DNA of 64,000 nt from Alnus glutinosa (lineage: Eukaryota > Streptophyta > Magnoliopsida > Fagales > Betulaceae), in the NCBI RefSeq assembly GCF_958979055.1, contig NC_084890.1:434001-498000 (forward strand). Reading direction: 5' to 3'. Below, piece after piece: positions 1-11,800 of this stretch (within the stretch, counting starts at the first letter, position 1; each line of letters begins with the position of its first letter). The translations under genes and the position numbers were made by a program. The notes under the pieces are model-generated. The model ran no database searches, had not been told where the DNA came from, and saw only the letters and a program-made list of their open reading frames with translations.

Positions 1-405
1 CACTCTTAAAATCCATAGGCTTAGAGTACCAGTAAACTTGTTTTCGTACCCAGTGGAGTCCTCCTAACCTTCTTCTTTCTTTACATGTAGGAATAATGTA
101 TATTCTTTTTTAGGTGCTAAATGAGATCTCCAATTGGGGTTTCTCCTTGTTAGACGTGGCCATCTTATAAATTTTTACCCAACGAGGAAAGTAGTTTATA
201 GAGAAAATTACGTATACCCTTTCATATTATCATTCTACTGTGGATGTCCTCTCAAATTATTAATTGTGTCAATCTCCTCCCTAACTACTAAAACAATGTC
301 AATGTCCCTCAATTAAAAAAATACCCTTCATAAAATTAAAAAAAAAATTATCAAATTGATTAAAATAAAAAAGACAAAAACAATTATTTTAATATAAAAT
401 AAATA
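1..405. other. AT-rich intergenic DNA
   Basis: I see no supportable gene. The stretch at about 230-345 resembles the 'unopposed CT-rich line' sequence seen again near 46,570-46,690, so it is probably a worn interspersed repeat. Confidence 0.4.
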
Positions 406-586
406 GAGTAGAGCTATAAGGCACACGTTGATCACACTATTAACGGATTTTTGTGCCTATGTGGCACAAGGTGTGGTGACATGAAAGTGTTTGAGAAGCT
501 TTTATAATTCTTCTCACCACACAATGTGCCACTTTGCATAAAAAGTCTAACAATAGTGTGATCAAAGTGTGCCTTATAGCACTACT
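406..586. mobile_element. MITE with 6-bp target duplication
   Basis: A 181-bp non-coding element has terminal inverted repeats. The left end reads AGTAGAGCTATAAGGCACAC, and the right end read on the other strand begins AGTAGTGCTATAAGGCACAC; the match continues through TTGATCACACTATT. The hexamer TAAATA flanks both sides (400-405 and 587-592), as expected of a target-site duplication. It has no coding capacity, so it is a non-autonomous DNA transposon. The superfamily is not certain. Confidence 0.75.
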
Positions 587-589
587 TAA

Positions 590-890
590 ATACCAAAAAA
601 GAATTTTTTTTTTTTTTTTTAATTTCTAAAAACTGAAAAATAAGGATAACTATTTTTTTTTAAAAAAAAAAAAAAACAAAACAAAAATCTAAATTAGAAA
701 TAAAAAAGGAAAAGAAATGAAAAACCAACACTATATATATATATATATTTTTTTTTTTTCAATTTGATTGTTAATTTTATTTTTTAAAACAATTAATTTT
801 TTTTTTAATTTTTTTCCATTTTATTTTTTAATATTTAGTTTAGCTTTTTTTTCTTTTTTCTTTCGAAAGTATAAGGATATTTTGTGTGAT
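590..890. other. A/T homopolymer-rich low-complexity DNA
   Basis: Runs of A and T and a short TA repeat (about 730-750) fill this stretch. I see no gene or clear element. Confidence 0.6.
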
Positions 891-1480
891 AAATTTTTAT
901 AAGTGTAATTTCGTAACCATGTCGAATTCATCATTTTTAAAGTTCGGTAAATTTTTGGTACAATAATTCTAGTACTCTAGTGATAATTATTTTATACCAG
1001 CAGTTGTTATTTGATATTTTTTGGTTCATTTGTGGCACTAGCATTAGATGCTAAAAGTTAACAATGGCGGTATTGCAATATTATTGCATTAACTGAACTT
1101 TTCCTAACTAAAATTTATTGTCATTACTATCATGTTTTCACATTTTTAAATTCAATTTCAATAGCTTCTTTCTTCTGGGCTGCCCAAATTAAAGTAAATT
1201 GATGCGAACTTTTTGTCATTTTTGATAATGGTCCTAATTGTGTTCTCATATTTCAGTTCTCATACGAAAATCCTATTGACAATTTGGAAGATCCAAGTTG
1301 TTGCAAACTTATTCCAATTCTTTGTTGGCGTCATTGCCTAAAGACTATCAAGATTGAAAATTCAAGAGGATCTATAGAAGAAGATACTCTAAAGAAGTAT
1401 TTTTTCGATAATGCAGAAATATTAGAGAGCTTCCATTATTTGAAAGGATCTGTATCGCTTAAAGTTTAATGAGATCAAGA
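890..1480 (+). repeat. Direct duplicate of 6845-7450
   Basis: About 600 bp, including an intron-like stretch and the FBD exon, recurs in the same orientation at 6845-7450 with high identity and a few short indels. For example, both copies carry TACCAGCAGTTGTTATTTGA and the same intron end before the exon. The duplication therefore included non-coding DNA and is genomic, not retroposed. Confidence 0.85.
1257..1469 (+). pseudogene. Orphan FBD-domain exon (F-box/LRR family), copy 1
   Basis: An acceptor site (TTTCAG at 1251-1256) precedes an open frame of 70 codons beginning FSYENPIDNL and ending at a stop at 1467-1469. The middle reads CWRHCLKTIKIENSRGSIEE followed by a segment with Y-F-x-NAEILES. 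This matches the FBD domain of plant F-box/FBD/LRR proteins, where a short hydrophobic strand (LKTI.I.N..G) is followed by a helix (..F..NA.ILE). FBD is normally the last exon of such genes. No F-box or LRR exons are visible upstream in the window, although they could lie left of position 1. The duplicate at 7232 also lacks them, so I call it an orphan exon. F-box proteins normally act as substrate adaptors of SCF ubiquitin ligases; this fragment alone would not. Confidence 0.6.
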
Positions 1481-1497
1481 ACCGTAGAAAATGTTCA

Positions 1498-2737
1498 ACT
1501 TGTGTGTAACTTTAGTGAATTTTTTTTTTGAATGATGCAACTATATTGATAGATTATCGCTAAAGTTTTAAAGCAGTATTGCTCAATAAAGCAATTTTCA
1601 AATTCTTCGATCATTTTACTTCAATGACTGAAATTATAGACTTCGGCTTTTCTAACCATCAGAACCAATGCCAAGTACAGGTTTTTTTTTTTTTTTTTTT
1701 GTTAGAGCATTCCTAATTATGCATTTCTCTTTTTTAACTAGAATAACTAAGTAAAGTCATAAAAAAAGCCTTCCATCCCATTATCTATTAAAAATGCAGA
1801 GCCCCTCATTAGGGGCAATAGACATTACCCTCCACCACCTACTCATTAAACATTTTGGGCATTTCTCTTTTTTAACCAGAATAACTGAGTATAATTTTTT
1901 TTATTTATTGGATTAGAGCATTCTGAATGGATTATGCATATTTCACATTTAACTAAAATAGCTAAGCAAAATAATTAAAAAGCCTTTCATCCCATTATCT
2001 ACTAAAAATGCAAAAATAAATTTGTCTTAAATTTGTAAATAGTGTAATTTCACATGTGAAGTTATGATCAAATCTAAATCTCAACAGGAATTATGATCAA
2101 ATCCACTTCACGCCTTATGCGCTTCCTCCTTCTCAGGAAATTCAAATAACAACATAAAAAAATAACAATATCCAAAAATAATTCACAAATAAAATCAAAG
2201 CATTCCAAAATAACTTAGTCATTCTCATTCTTTTCATCCATATCAATATGATTTTTTATACCGCTTAAACTTTTTGTCTGTCCTATGTCGTATGGCCCAT
2301 AGGGGCTTGAAATTCATAGTCTCAATCAGGGCAAATACTAGATTCGTTTCATTTGAAATTAAGACTAATCGTTTTATGGTCATTATTTAATATTGTATTT
2401 AACGGTGTAAATTATGCTACATCATTAAATTTTTTTGCATAACATGCCAATATATCAATCACATTAAATTATCTAGATACAACAATATTAAATCTTAACC
2501 ACTTGCACTTTTTAATTCAGCATTTTAGATTAAAATGCTATAGGAGATTCTCTGAGTGTGGGATTTGCCCAACTCAGCTAGTGCACTGTGGTTAGAAAAG
2601 CCATAGTCTATAATTTCAGTCATTGAAGTAAAATGATTGAACAATTTGAAAATACTGCTTTAAAACTTTAGCGATAATCTATCAATATAGTTGCATACCC
2701 CAAACATTCCAAAAAATTTCACTAAAGTTACACGCCC
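1498..2737. repeat. Inverted repeat pair 1498-1665 / 2590-2737
   Basis: The downstream flank of the FBD exon (1498-1665) recurs in reverse at 2590-2737, including GATAGATTATCGCTAAAGTT and a stretch containing TTTACTTCAATGACTGAAAT. Between the arms are two direct copies of an 'AGAGCATTC...TTTTTAACTAGAATA' type repeat (about 1702-1800 and 1912-2010). The structure looks like nested small-element insertions followed by inversion. Confidence 0.7.
2210..2585. repeat. Interspersed repeat, inverted copy at 8425-8835
   Basis: This segment starts with TTAGTCATTCTCATTCTTTT and ends near GGGATTTGCCCAACT. It is found in reverse orientation at about 8425-8835. Shared landmarks include TATACCGCT/AGCGGTATA and TTTCATTTGAAATTAAGA versus its complement. 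It is non-coding and probably a non-autonomous element. Confidence 0.7.
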
Positions 2738-3119
2738 AAACATCCCAAACGTGCATTCACAGAATTGTATGAATTGAGATTTTGTTGATAATATCCCTAT
2801 AATTAATATTACAAAAACTGCTAAAAATACAACTACAAAGTTTTTTTGGTAATCTAATAATTAATGCAACAAAAATTACATGTGCGGATAATGATTTTAT
2901 TAACCACATACACATGTGTGGATAGCGGTTGGCAGTTGCGGATACTTAATATCTGCATGCATGTACACCCATAATCGATAGCTCCACTGCCATGATCATA
3001 CTATACTATCCATCCCCTAAAATTATTTAATTTAGAATCGTTTGAACTAACTTGAAATTAAGAACATAATAATTTAGAATCATTTCGGAAAGTGATTTTC
3101 TGTCTATTTTCCATCATTT

Positions 3120-3400
3120 TAGCACCCAATTGGAGAGGATGTGTTGGAGCCGATGGCTGTTATGGCTCATAAATTATGGACTAGGAGGAATCGTGTGATT
3201 TTCGGTGGTCAGGTTCTGCCCCCAACATGTTTGGTGAATTGTGCGAAAGAAACTCTCCTTGAGTTTCAGCAAGCTAGCTCTTCTCTGAAGCCTCTTCAAA
3301 GTGATGGTACATGAGTGTGACAGAGGTGGGCGTGTCCACCTGTGGGGTGGATTTAAATGAACAGGGACGCAGCTATTGATTCCAATTCTAACACTATGGG
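3120..3400 (+). pseudogene. LINE (non-LTR retrotransposon) relic, RNase H border
   Basis: The plus strand reads ...MAVMAHKLWTRRNRVIFGG..., then a helix with ETLLEFQQAS, then, after in-frame stops, WACPPVGWI*MNRDAAID. This order (a W.RRN.V.FGG motif, a linker helix, then W.PP..GW.K.N.DAA.D) is characteristic of the C-terminal region of plant LINE ORF2, just before and at the start of its RNase H domain. The asparagine-aspartate of the RNase H first strand is retained, but stops interrupt it. No reverse transcriptase domain or poly(A) tail is present, so it is a short dead fragment. Confidence 0.6.
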
Positions 3401-3559
3401 GTTGTATAGTGACAAACAAATATGTGTTTGAAAATATTCTATATTTCTTGATGATCAATGCAGTCGGTATTGCAAACTATTTTCGAAGATTACAAACTAT
3501 TTTTCGGGTATTGCGCACCCATTGGCTTAGGTGCTCTAAAAAACCTACAATACTTATAT

Positions 3560-4020
3560 TGTAATTTTTTAAAGGTCCATATTTAATTGGAAGTGCTTTA
3601 AGTATTGTAATTTTTTTATAGCATTAATGCCAAATTTTGTCCAACCTTGACGGATTGCACTTGACTGACGAGGCAAAGTGACTATTTTCCTTATATAATG
3701 AATAGGCAAAGTTAGTTATCATTTTATAACTAATAAAATATTAAGAAAAACTAAAACTAAAACATATGATATTCATGTATCCAACTCTCTCTCCCACCCA
3801 CTTTTCATAATAAAAGTGTGCATAATAATGCATATATAACATGATTATTAAAGACGAATGAAATACCGATGATGCTATTGACATTGAATATATAAAAAAA
3901 ATAAAAAATAAATAAAAAATCAATGAAACTAGCCTATAAATACTATGTCTCCCTCCTCCATCACTTATACAACCGGCTCCCTTCCTCACTCCTTTATGCA
4001 ACCAATTAAGTCACTTTCCA
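3560..4020. other. AT-rich intergenic DNA
   Basis: No gene or repeat structure is recognisable. The open frames here are short and of biased composition. Confidence 0.45.
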
Positions 4021-4047
4021 TTTAGGAAAATGAAAACATTCGTTGTG

Positions 4048-4140
4048 TTGAGCTTTGTTTTCAGTCAACTCGATTTTTCTCACATATTCCATATTTGCTT
4101 TGATTTCTAAAAATCGAGTTGACTAAAACAGAGCTCAACT
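4048..4140. repeat. Small near-perfect hairpin
   Basis: GTTGAGCTTTGTTTTCAGTC at about 4048 continues to AACTCGATTTTT. It pairs with the reverse complement ending near 4140 (AAAAATCGAGTTGACT, then AAAACAGAGCTCAAC). The stem is about 31 bp with roughly two defects, and the loop is about 28 nt. This is in the size range of a plant microRNA-type or short MITE hairpin. It does not match a microRNA family that I recognise. Confidence 0.6.
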
Positions 4141-4239
4141 CTTCCAATTCAGGGTTTGGTTCTCTTTCAATTCATTTCTTCAATGTTATTGTTATTATTA
4201 TTTTTTATATATATACCTTGTTTAATTTGTAATCATGTG

Positions 4240-5500
4240 TTTTTTTAGGTCAAATGCGACCTATGCAATAATGTGTTCACTGTCAATTGTTCTTATGAGA
4301 AAATTAATAAGAAGGTTTGTTTCTTTAATTTATGTTTCTTTTTTACAATTTATTTTTTACTTATTTATTTAGATTGTATTTTTTGAATTTTAGTGTCAAA
4401 CTTGACATAACAATCAGAAGTGCAAAATCAAACGTTTAGAAACTACTTTGCGAGGAGAATTTACTGAAGAACATCTTAATCTGGAAAATTCTATGGACAT
4501 GATGGAAATAGAAAGTTTTGGCGCAGAACCAATAGATTTTGTATTTGGCAATGGCCAGAAAGAAACAGTGGTACAAGCTTTAATTATTTATTTCTCTTTC
4601 TTGTAATTAAAAGTTTCAAAATTTTAAAGAATTTACGTATATAATTTATTTTGTTTGGCATGTTTTTCTCATAGTAATGGCAATGTGTTTGAAGATGTTG
4701 ACCTCTCCCGACCATGGATTCACAACTTCAATGGCCATGCTACCGTTGTCTAAAATCTAATTATAACTTCGTCGCCAAAACATTTTATTTTTATCATGTC
4801 CACAAAATTTTCAAGCCTTGAAGAATCGTCAAAAAAAGGAAAAGAAATACCACGGAGTTATCCTTCAAGCTTGATGGCAAGCAATATTTTATTCTTGCAT
4901 TGCTGATCTATTTGCTAATCAATTGCTGATCTCTTTTGGCAGTGATCATGAGCTCTTAGAGATGAAGTATGATGATCTATGTGTATATAATACATTACAA
5001 AGTCAATAAGGAAGCATGTACAGGAAGAGAGAATTGATTTGGTCAGAAAATTCTGTAACTCAGTTGGTATATGTGGTGTGTTTTAAGTTATTCAGAAATA
5101 TGAGCTTCTAAAGGAAGTCTTTAAAAGATGTAACAAATGTAATTCTAATTGTCACTTTTTCATCATTCAACTAGTCAAATGTCATGGCGGTTTGATGAAC
5201 ATTATTATTGTATGACATAATTTGCTACAAAGTTGAATTTTTGCTAAGATTAATGTTGAGGCCCAACCTTTGTGTGACAGATTGAATCACACTAACGCTA
5301 CGTTGTTACAATATGGTAGATTTCATACTTAATTCAAAATTATAATCAAAGCTTCCAAACATGAAAATGGTTTGGAAAAGTAACAAGTTGCTTGTAATTA
5401 ACATTCAACTTGGTTGCTTATTGAGAGATGTATTCAACTCTGGTAGATGCAACTTCAACTGCGAAGAACCACTCAAATGAAACCTCATGGGAAATGCACA
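4240..5500 (+). pseudogene. Exon-like fragments of an unrecognised gene
   Basis: After an acceptor-like TTTTTTAG, the plus strand has a short open stretch KCDLCNNVFTVNCSYEKINKK (4250-4315). Another follows at about 4425-4570, containing GEFTEEHLNLENSMDMMEIE and then FGAEPIDFVFGNGQKETV. The two are separated by an intron-like T-rich stretch, but the second has an in-frame stop near its start. The composition looks like former coding sequence, and I do not recognise the family. Further downstream (4680-5500) no clear exons are seen. I treat it as a decayed or partial gene; a real but divergent gene cannot be excluded. Confidence 0.25.
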
Positions 5501-5914
5501 TGTATAGTTAATTAATTACTTGCGTGGGAAATTCAAAAATAAACAACATGTGCAAGATAAATGATACCCAGAGAATCAAGAGTACGTACACACAATCAAA
5601 GTCATCCCATTCATGATCCAAGAGCAATTCTCTATTTCTTGATCGAAGGTACGTAGTAACCCATTCAAGAGAAATAACAACCACCTTCAACCACCAAAAC
5701 AAGGTTTAAACTTATTTTGGTCAGGATTGCAAAGATAAAGATGTCTGAACTGTAGAGCGACAACTCTGACCTGCAACGGGAGTATGAAAAACAAAACAAG
5801 AAGCCAAAAAATGTCATGTCAGAATTACAAATGGAGGAAGATCAAGAACTTTCTAAATATTAAAGTGGATGGGATTTACTACTTTTCATGCACAAACTTT
5901 AGGTGTAGGAAACT

Positions 5915-6830
5915 AGTGTTGACAATTTTTTACACGACCTGCGAACCTGGCATGAACACGACACGGAAAAATAGGGTTTGGATTTAATATAATTGGGTTC
6001 GGGTCATAATCAGGTCAACCTGATTATGACCGGGTTAAAATCGTGTTTGGCGGGTCAATCTGCGGGTTGACCCGCTAGACACGATTATCACCCGGTTATA
6101 TTAAAAAAAATATATATTATTACAGAAACTTCAGGAATCCGAGCAGGTCTTTTCTTCTTTTCACTTTCACTCGTTTCCTTTTCATTTGCACTCCACACCG
6201 GCCCTCTGGAAGAGCTTTTTCTCATCTCCGGCAGTTGACTCCTTTGTGTCGTCAAACGAAACGACGCCGTCTACGCTCGGCTCCGGTGCCTTCTTCTTAC
6301 CCGCTTGGAAGAATCCTTGCTATTGGTCTCGAAAATCGATCGCTTGGTCGCCGTCAACGATCTCGCTGCCGACGAGGCTGGCTTGGATCTGGGCTTGGTG
6401 GCGGCCTTCAAGGCCGAGTCTTCCAAGGACTTGGATGCGATGGGCTTCACGCTCGTGCTCGGGGTGGAGGGTTTTGGAAACTAGGGTTTGTTCATAGAGA
6501 GACAGTGAGCGTCGAGCGAGGATTGTGATTTGTGTGCGGTTTAGCTACGATTTGGAAATGCGATGGAAACGGGATTGTGTTGTTCAAAGAGGGACAAAAA
6601 AAGCTCTTCCACAGCCTGTGGATTGCTTCTCTCGCCGAATTGTGTTGTTTGCTTCTCTCGACTGGACGATCCTTCATCCTTCTTCTTCTTCTTCGGGCGA
6701 TTGTCACACCAGGTTACTCGGGTCGTATTCGAGTAACACGGTTGGCAAGTGTTCGAGTTCTAGAACTCAACTTGATTAATAATCGGGTCGGGTTCGTGTT
6801 GACATGAACCCGACCCGTTGGGAAAAAAAA
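5915..6830. mobile_element. Repeat-bounded element enclosing a GC-rich captured sequence
   Basis: Both edges carry the 'CGGGT / ACCCG' vocabulary of a common plant hAT-like non-autonomous family: 5930-6100 has GACACG, GGGTTCGGGTC and TGACCCGC, and 6710-6825 has CGGGTCGGGTTCGTGTTGAC then GAACCCGACCCG. In between, about 6140-6710 is distinctly GC-richer than its surroundings. Frame 2 there is open from about 6239 to a stop near 6483 and includes LTRLEESLLLVSKIDRLVAV followed by NDLAADEAGLDLGLVAAF. It reads like a plant first exon. The protein family is not recognised. The likely explanation is gene-fragment capture by a DNA transposon. The exact ends and target duplication were not found. Confidence 0.45.
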
Positions 6831-6844
6831 AAAAAAAAAATCAT

Positions 6845-7450
6845 TTTGAAGTGTAATGTCGTAATTAACCATGCATGTCGAATTCATCATTTTTAAAATT
6901 TGGTAAATTTTTGGTACATTTGTGGCACTTACAATAATTCTATTACTTTAGTGATAATTATTTTATACCAGCAGTTGTTATTTGATATTTTTTGGCTCAT
7001 TTGTGGCACTACCATTAGATGCTAAAAGTTACAAATGGCGGTATTGCAATACTATTGCATTAACTGAATTTTTCTTAACTAAAAATTATTGTCATTACTT
7101 CATGTTTTCACATTTCTAAATTCAATTTCAACACCTTCAATTCTTTCTTTTGGGCGGCCCAAATTAAAGTACGTTGATGCCTTTTTTTTGTTATTTCTGA
7201 TAATGTTCCTAACTGTGTGCTCATATTTTAGTTCTCATACGAAAATTCTATTGACAAATTGAAAGATTCTAGTTGTTGCAAACTTATTCCAATTCTCTGT
7301 TGGCGTCATTGCTTAAAGATGATCACGATTAAAAATTTAAGTGGATCTATACAAGAAGATACTCTAAAGAAGCATTTTTTCGATAATGCAGAAATATTAG
7401 AGAGCTTCCATTATTTGAAAGGATCTGCGCGCATTGCTTAAAGTTTGATG
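6845..7450 (+). repeat. Direct duplicate of 890-1480
   Basis: This is the second copy of the FBD-exon segment, in the same orientation. It has small indels relative to the first, such as an extra TTTGTGGCACTTACAATAAT near 6920. It abuts the poly(A)-like tract at 6823-6840 that ends the preceding element. Confidence 0.85.
7232..7441 (+). pseudogene. Orphan FBD-domain exon (F-box/LRR family), copy 2
   Basis: An open frame of 69 codons plus stop follows a TTTTAG acceptor. It begins FSYENSIDKL and contains CWRHCLKMITIKNLSGSI and then FFDNAEILESFHYLKGS. It is the paralogue of the exon at 1257 and differs at several residues without frameshifts. No F-box or LRR exons lie between the two copies, so this copy cannot belong to a complete gene. 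Expression as a fused last exon of an unseen transcript is possible but unsupported. Confidence 0.6.
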
Positions 7451-7699
7451 AGATCACGAACTGTAAAGAATGTGCATATGAAAAGATTCTAAAAATAGTA
7501 TATTTTGAAGAATTCATAGTTCTTTGAATTTGTCTCAAGTATTGTGGCCCTTGAATCGTTTAATAAAATCATTTGATTCTGCTAAGGTTTAATTTTACTT
7601 TAAGTAAATATTGTACAAGATAGAATGTCTTGTAAGATTTATACGGCATTCATCAACTTGTCATACATAATAAAAATTTCTTGTTTATTTTTCATTGTT

Positions 7700-8300
7700 A
7701 GTAACTAGTATTATTATAAAGAGGGTTTGAGAGAGTTTAGAGAAAGAGAGAGAAGGGTGAGATCGGTGTTCAAGGAGGAGGGAAGCACCATGCTTCCCTC
7801 CTCCGATGGTGGTTTTAGGTTTCTTGTTTTGGTTTTCCCCTAGTCTGTTTTTGGGCTATGGAGTTTTTGTTTCTCCCTGGATGGATCTAGTGGAGTTGGA
7901 TTTTCCCCTAGTCCTTCAAAGGCTATGGTGTTATGTTTTGTTTTTTCTATTCGGTTTGTTCAGGCAAGAAGGCATCAAGAAGTGCCGGCGTGTAACCAGC
8001 GATAACTGGCAGGGCTTTATTCTTCCTCCATCTACTGTTTAAAGCCAGATCTATGTCTATTCGCCGAAACTAGTATGACATGCGCCCCTTTATAGTGTTT
8101 GCCGGCTACCTCCGATTCTGCCGCCTCAAGCCACGGCGTCATCAGACTTCAATGCCCAGGGCGTGGCCAGCACTCACTAGGGATCTTCTCTTTGGGCAGC
8201 AGCGCCTATGGGTTACGCTCCGTCTTCCAGGTCGTGACTGGTGATTCTTGGCTGATGCATGCTGTAGTGGGTATCCTTTTAATGGTGAGTTAGATAGAAA
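7700..8300. other. GC-richer unassigned segment
   Basis: This block is less AT-rich than its neighbours. It contains a perfect 14-bp inverted repeat with a 3-nt loop (7774-7787 / 7791-7804, GGAGGAGGGAAGCA). The short open frames (7806-8042 and 8099-8293) show no family I recognise. It may be the 5' part of a LINE or a gene relic; I cannot decide. Confidence 0.3.
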
Positions 8301-8424
8301 TATATGGTGTGAAATTCAAAAAAAGTGTCTATGATGTGAAACCAAAGCATGACGCGGAGGGTCATAGATAGCACAATATGAAATAATTTCGCATCAGTTA
8401 TATAGAGATATAGATGAGGTTGAA

Positions 8425-8835
8425 AGTACACTAAGTTAATTGGGCAAATCCCATACACTTATTAGAGCATCTCTAACAGCATTTTAATCTAAAATGCTTA
8501 ATTAAAAAGTGCAAACACAGTACTGTCAATCTTATTTATGGTTAGGATTTAATATTGTTGTATATATTTAGATAATTTAATAACATTAATATGTTGACAT
8601 GCTATTCAAAAAATTTAATGATGTAAGATAATTTACTCCATTAAATACAATAACATTAACTCATGACCATAAAAAGATTACTCTCAATTTCAAATGAAAC
8701 GAAACTACTATTTGCCCCGATTGAGAATGTGAATTTCAAGCCCATTCAGCATAGGACGGAACAAAAGTTGCAGCGGTATAAAAAATCAAATTGATATGGA
8801 TGAAAAGAATGAGAATGAGAATGACTAAGTTTTTT
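8425..8835. repeat. Inverted copy of 2210-2585
   Basis: Read on the minus strand, this matches 2210-2585, including the MITE-like opening GAGCATCTCTAACAGCATTT on the plus strand. It sits just outside the left arm of the large inverted duplication. Confidence 0.7.
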
Positions 8836-8849
8836 ACAAACTAACCATT

Positions 8850-11800
8850 CGATCTGTTTTTCTACATGTTGGTCTTACATATTCAATAGTTGATTTTAAA
8901 AAAGGTTGTTAGAGTTATACAAAATTTGTAAAAGTATTATATCTCAATTTAAAATCAATGATTTGGATTTGAAGAAGTCTATTAAATAAGGTATCTTAAT
9001 TATAAATTTTGAGATATGATACGTACGTTTATAACTTTGATCTATACAACTCAAACAAACTGTTTTTAAAATCAATCCTTAGATATATATAAGACTCACA
9101 TGTAGTAAAACAAATCCAATGGTTAGTATTAAAAAAAAAAAAAAAATTGTTAGAGTTATACAAAAGTTGTAAACGTATCACATCTTATAAATTTTAGAAA
9201 ATTTGCAAGTCAAATGAGCATTTTTAAACAAAATAACAGAAAATAAGATGATATGTTTTGAAAAACCGACAACAATTTTACCAAATGTTTAACAACATTT
9301 TTTAAAATCACATTTTGATTAATTTCATATTGAACCGATCACTACATTTTGAAACCAGTTAACCAAATGAATATTAAAATGAAATAGGATATGTTTACAA
9401 CTTCTCTAAAATTCCTGTGTCAGGCGGAATGCGGTTACATCATGCGGCATGCCTATTTGCCAAGAAATTGATCGAGGAGTGATAATTAAGTTATAAAACA
9501 AGCATAAGGAGTAATTAAAATTAATTAGTAAACAGAGTTCATGTTTTATTATTAGGATTCTTCTTGGTGGATTGAATTTATAAAATTATTAAAAATCTGT
9601 ATTTTTTGAAGATAAGACTAAACTGAAAGCTGATAAAACTAGAATCAAATCAGATTCAATTGAGAAGTATTGTTTTTTTGTGGTTTAGATTTAAAAAGGC
9701 TTTTTTATGTAACTCAATTCAATTGAGAAAATATTTTGATAAAAAAACAGAATTTTAGAGTACTGGAGCCAACCCGGCAGAGGAGAGGCATTTTTTCTGT
9801 TGTGGTGGGCCGGTGGCCACCCCCAAGGTGTGTGAGCTTTCTATAAATAAGAAGTCAATATCTACTAAAAAATTAATCACATATTTTTTATGTTCGTATA
9901 GAGTGCAAATTTATCTAAAAATTATGTTGTGTTTTTTTTTTGAAAAGTATTTTGTGTTGTTTTTTAAAAGTAAAATATTTCTTAAATATTTTAAGAAAAA
10001 ATTGTTTTTTATTTTGAAAAGAGAAAAGTCCTTTTAAGGCCCATTGTTGTCATTGTTGACATGAAGATGCATAGACGAAGGAAAACTCTGGAAGAGCAAG
10101 AGCAAGAGCCAAAAAATAAAAGCAAAAATAAACAAAGAGAAACACGAGAGTTCTAAATTTTTTTCTTTTAGAATTCGGTCGTCAAATAATGTATCACAAT
10201 ATCACGAAATAATGATACATTTTCATAATAATAAATCATATAAAATTGTGACATATCATTTGAAAACTACATTTTAAAAAAGAAAAAAAAAAATTAAAAA
10301 GTGTAACATTTCAAAAATAAAAAATAAAAAAATCTCTTAGTACTACTCGAGTACATTCCATTCAGATTTCAATATTTGTGAGATGCATATAGCCATATAG
10401 GACTTAAGTTTGACACTAAAGTCAAAATATCTAGCCACTCCTGGGTCTATCAGTCATGTGAATGAACATTTAATAATGTCACCCAAGCCTGATTCGAATT
10501 ATCACATTGTATTTTATCTAGGAGCAACCTTGGATACACTCCCATTTCTTCCTCACCCTCACACTGTTATATAAGCTAAAAAAAATTCACCTCCCATCTA
10601 TTGCTTGGCGCTATCTCCAACTACCAATCTACCACACATGGGTGGTTGGGCTACCGCCATCAAATTGAACATTGTGACAATCACCCCAATGAGTTATAAG
10701 GGGTAATGTAACCATCCAATCATGGGAGAGTGGTTGTAAATTATAAATGCATTTAGTTCAAAATTTGAATAAAGTCCATTAAAAAAAAAAGGTAATAAAA
10801 AGCTGTAAAATAGATTAAGTTGATAGTAAAAATCAAAAGCCCAAAGAAACCAAAAATGAAAAGCAAATGTAAGGCAAGCAGTTTCTAAAATTTGTCATCC
10901 GCAAAGCACGGATAGGGATGAATAAGAGCATTATCCATCTGTATAGTGCAATTTACAACCCTAATTGCACAAAGTATCATTGTGGTCTATATTACCTTTT
11001 ATTTTTTTATTTTTCTATATACTAACACGAATAATTTTTTACCGAAATTGGTAGTGATAAATTAGGCCACTCTTTCTCAGGAAAAAGAAGCTTGTTGTCT
11101 ATTTTGATAAAAAGGAATTAAAACTAAAAAATATTAGAGGATTCTAGGCCTCTGCCCAAACACACGGTTTGGAGATACAAGTGGCCAACTTCTCTAGAAA
11201 ATCTAGAGGAGAAAACTAACAAAGGATCTTCCAAGTTAATATCTGTCCAGCTTAATTTCACTTTTTAATGAAATAGAATTCTCATTGCATAACAGGACCC
11301 ACGTAGAAAAAACTAAAAATGTTTCTCATCATATTAATTCTTCAAGCTCGAATACATCAAAAAGAAAAAGAATCATAGGTTATTTTAAACATGCAAGGAT
11401 AAGAGTGAGAAAGCTCCTACTTCATCCAACTTTTTTGATTTTCCAAAAGTAAATGGCTTCCTTTTGATCTCCAGCTCTCTGTTTTTTGGGACTCCACTTG
11501 GATGTCTCTTTGAAATCAATCATCTTTATTTCTCTAATTGAGTTATAAAAGAATTAAATAATTAACATAATAAATTAAATAAATAAAAAGATTCTAGCTT
11601 GATCTCACCACTTAGCTTGTGCAGTTCCTACAATGATGCCCCGAGTGTTCCTGCAAAACAAATGATTCTCTTTTCTTTTCGAAAAAACAAACAAGTGGGC
11701 GAGCAAAAGATCAAACGAAAATATAACTTCATAAACAGCATAGCTACATAAATTAAAAACTAAGCTAAATTAAGCGTCTCATAAAGCAAAAGATAAATGT

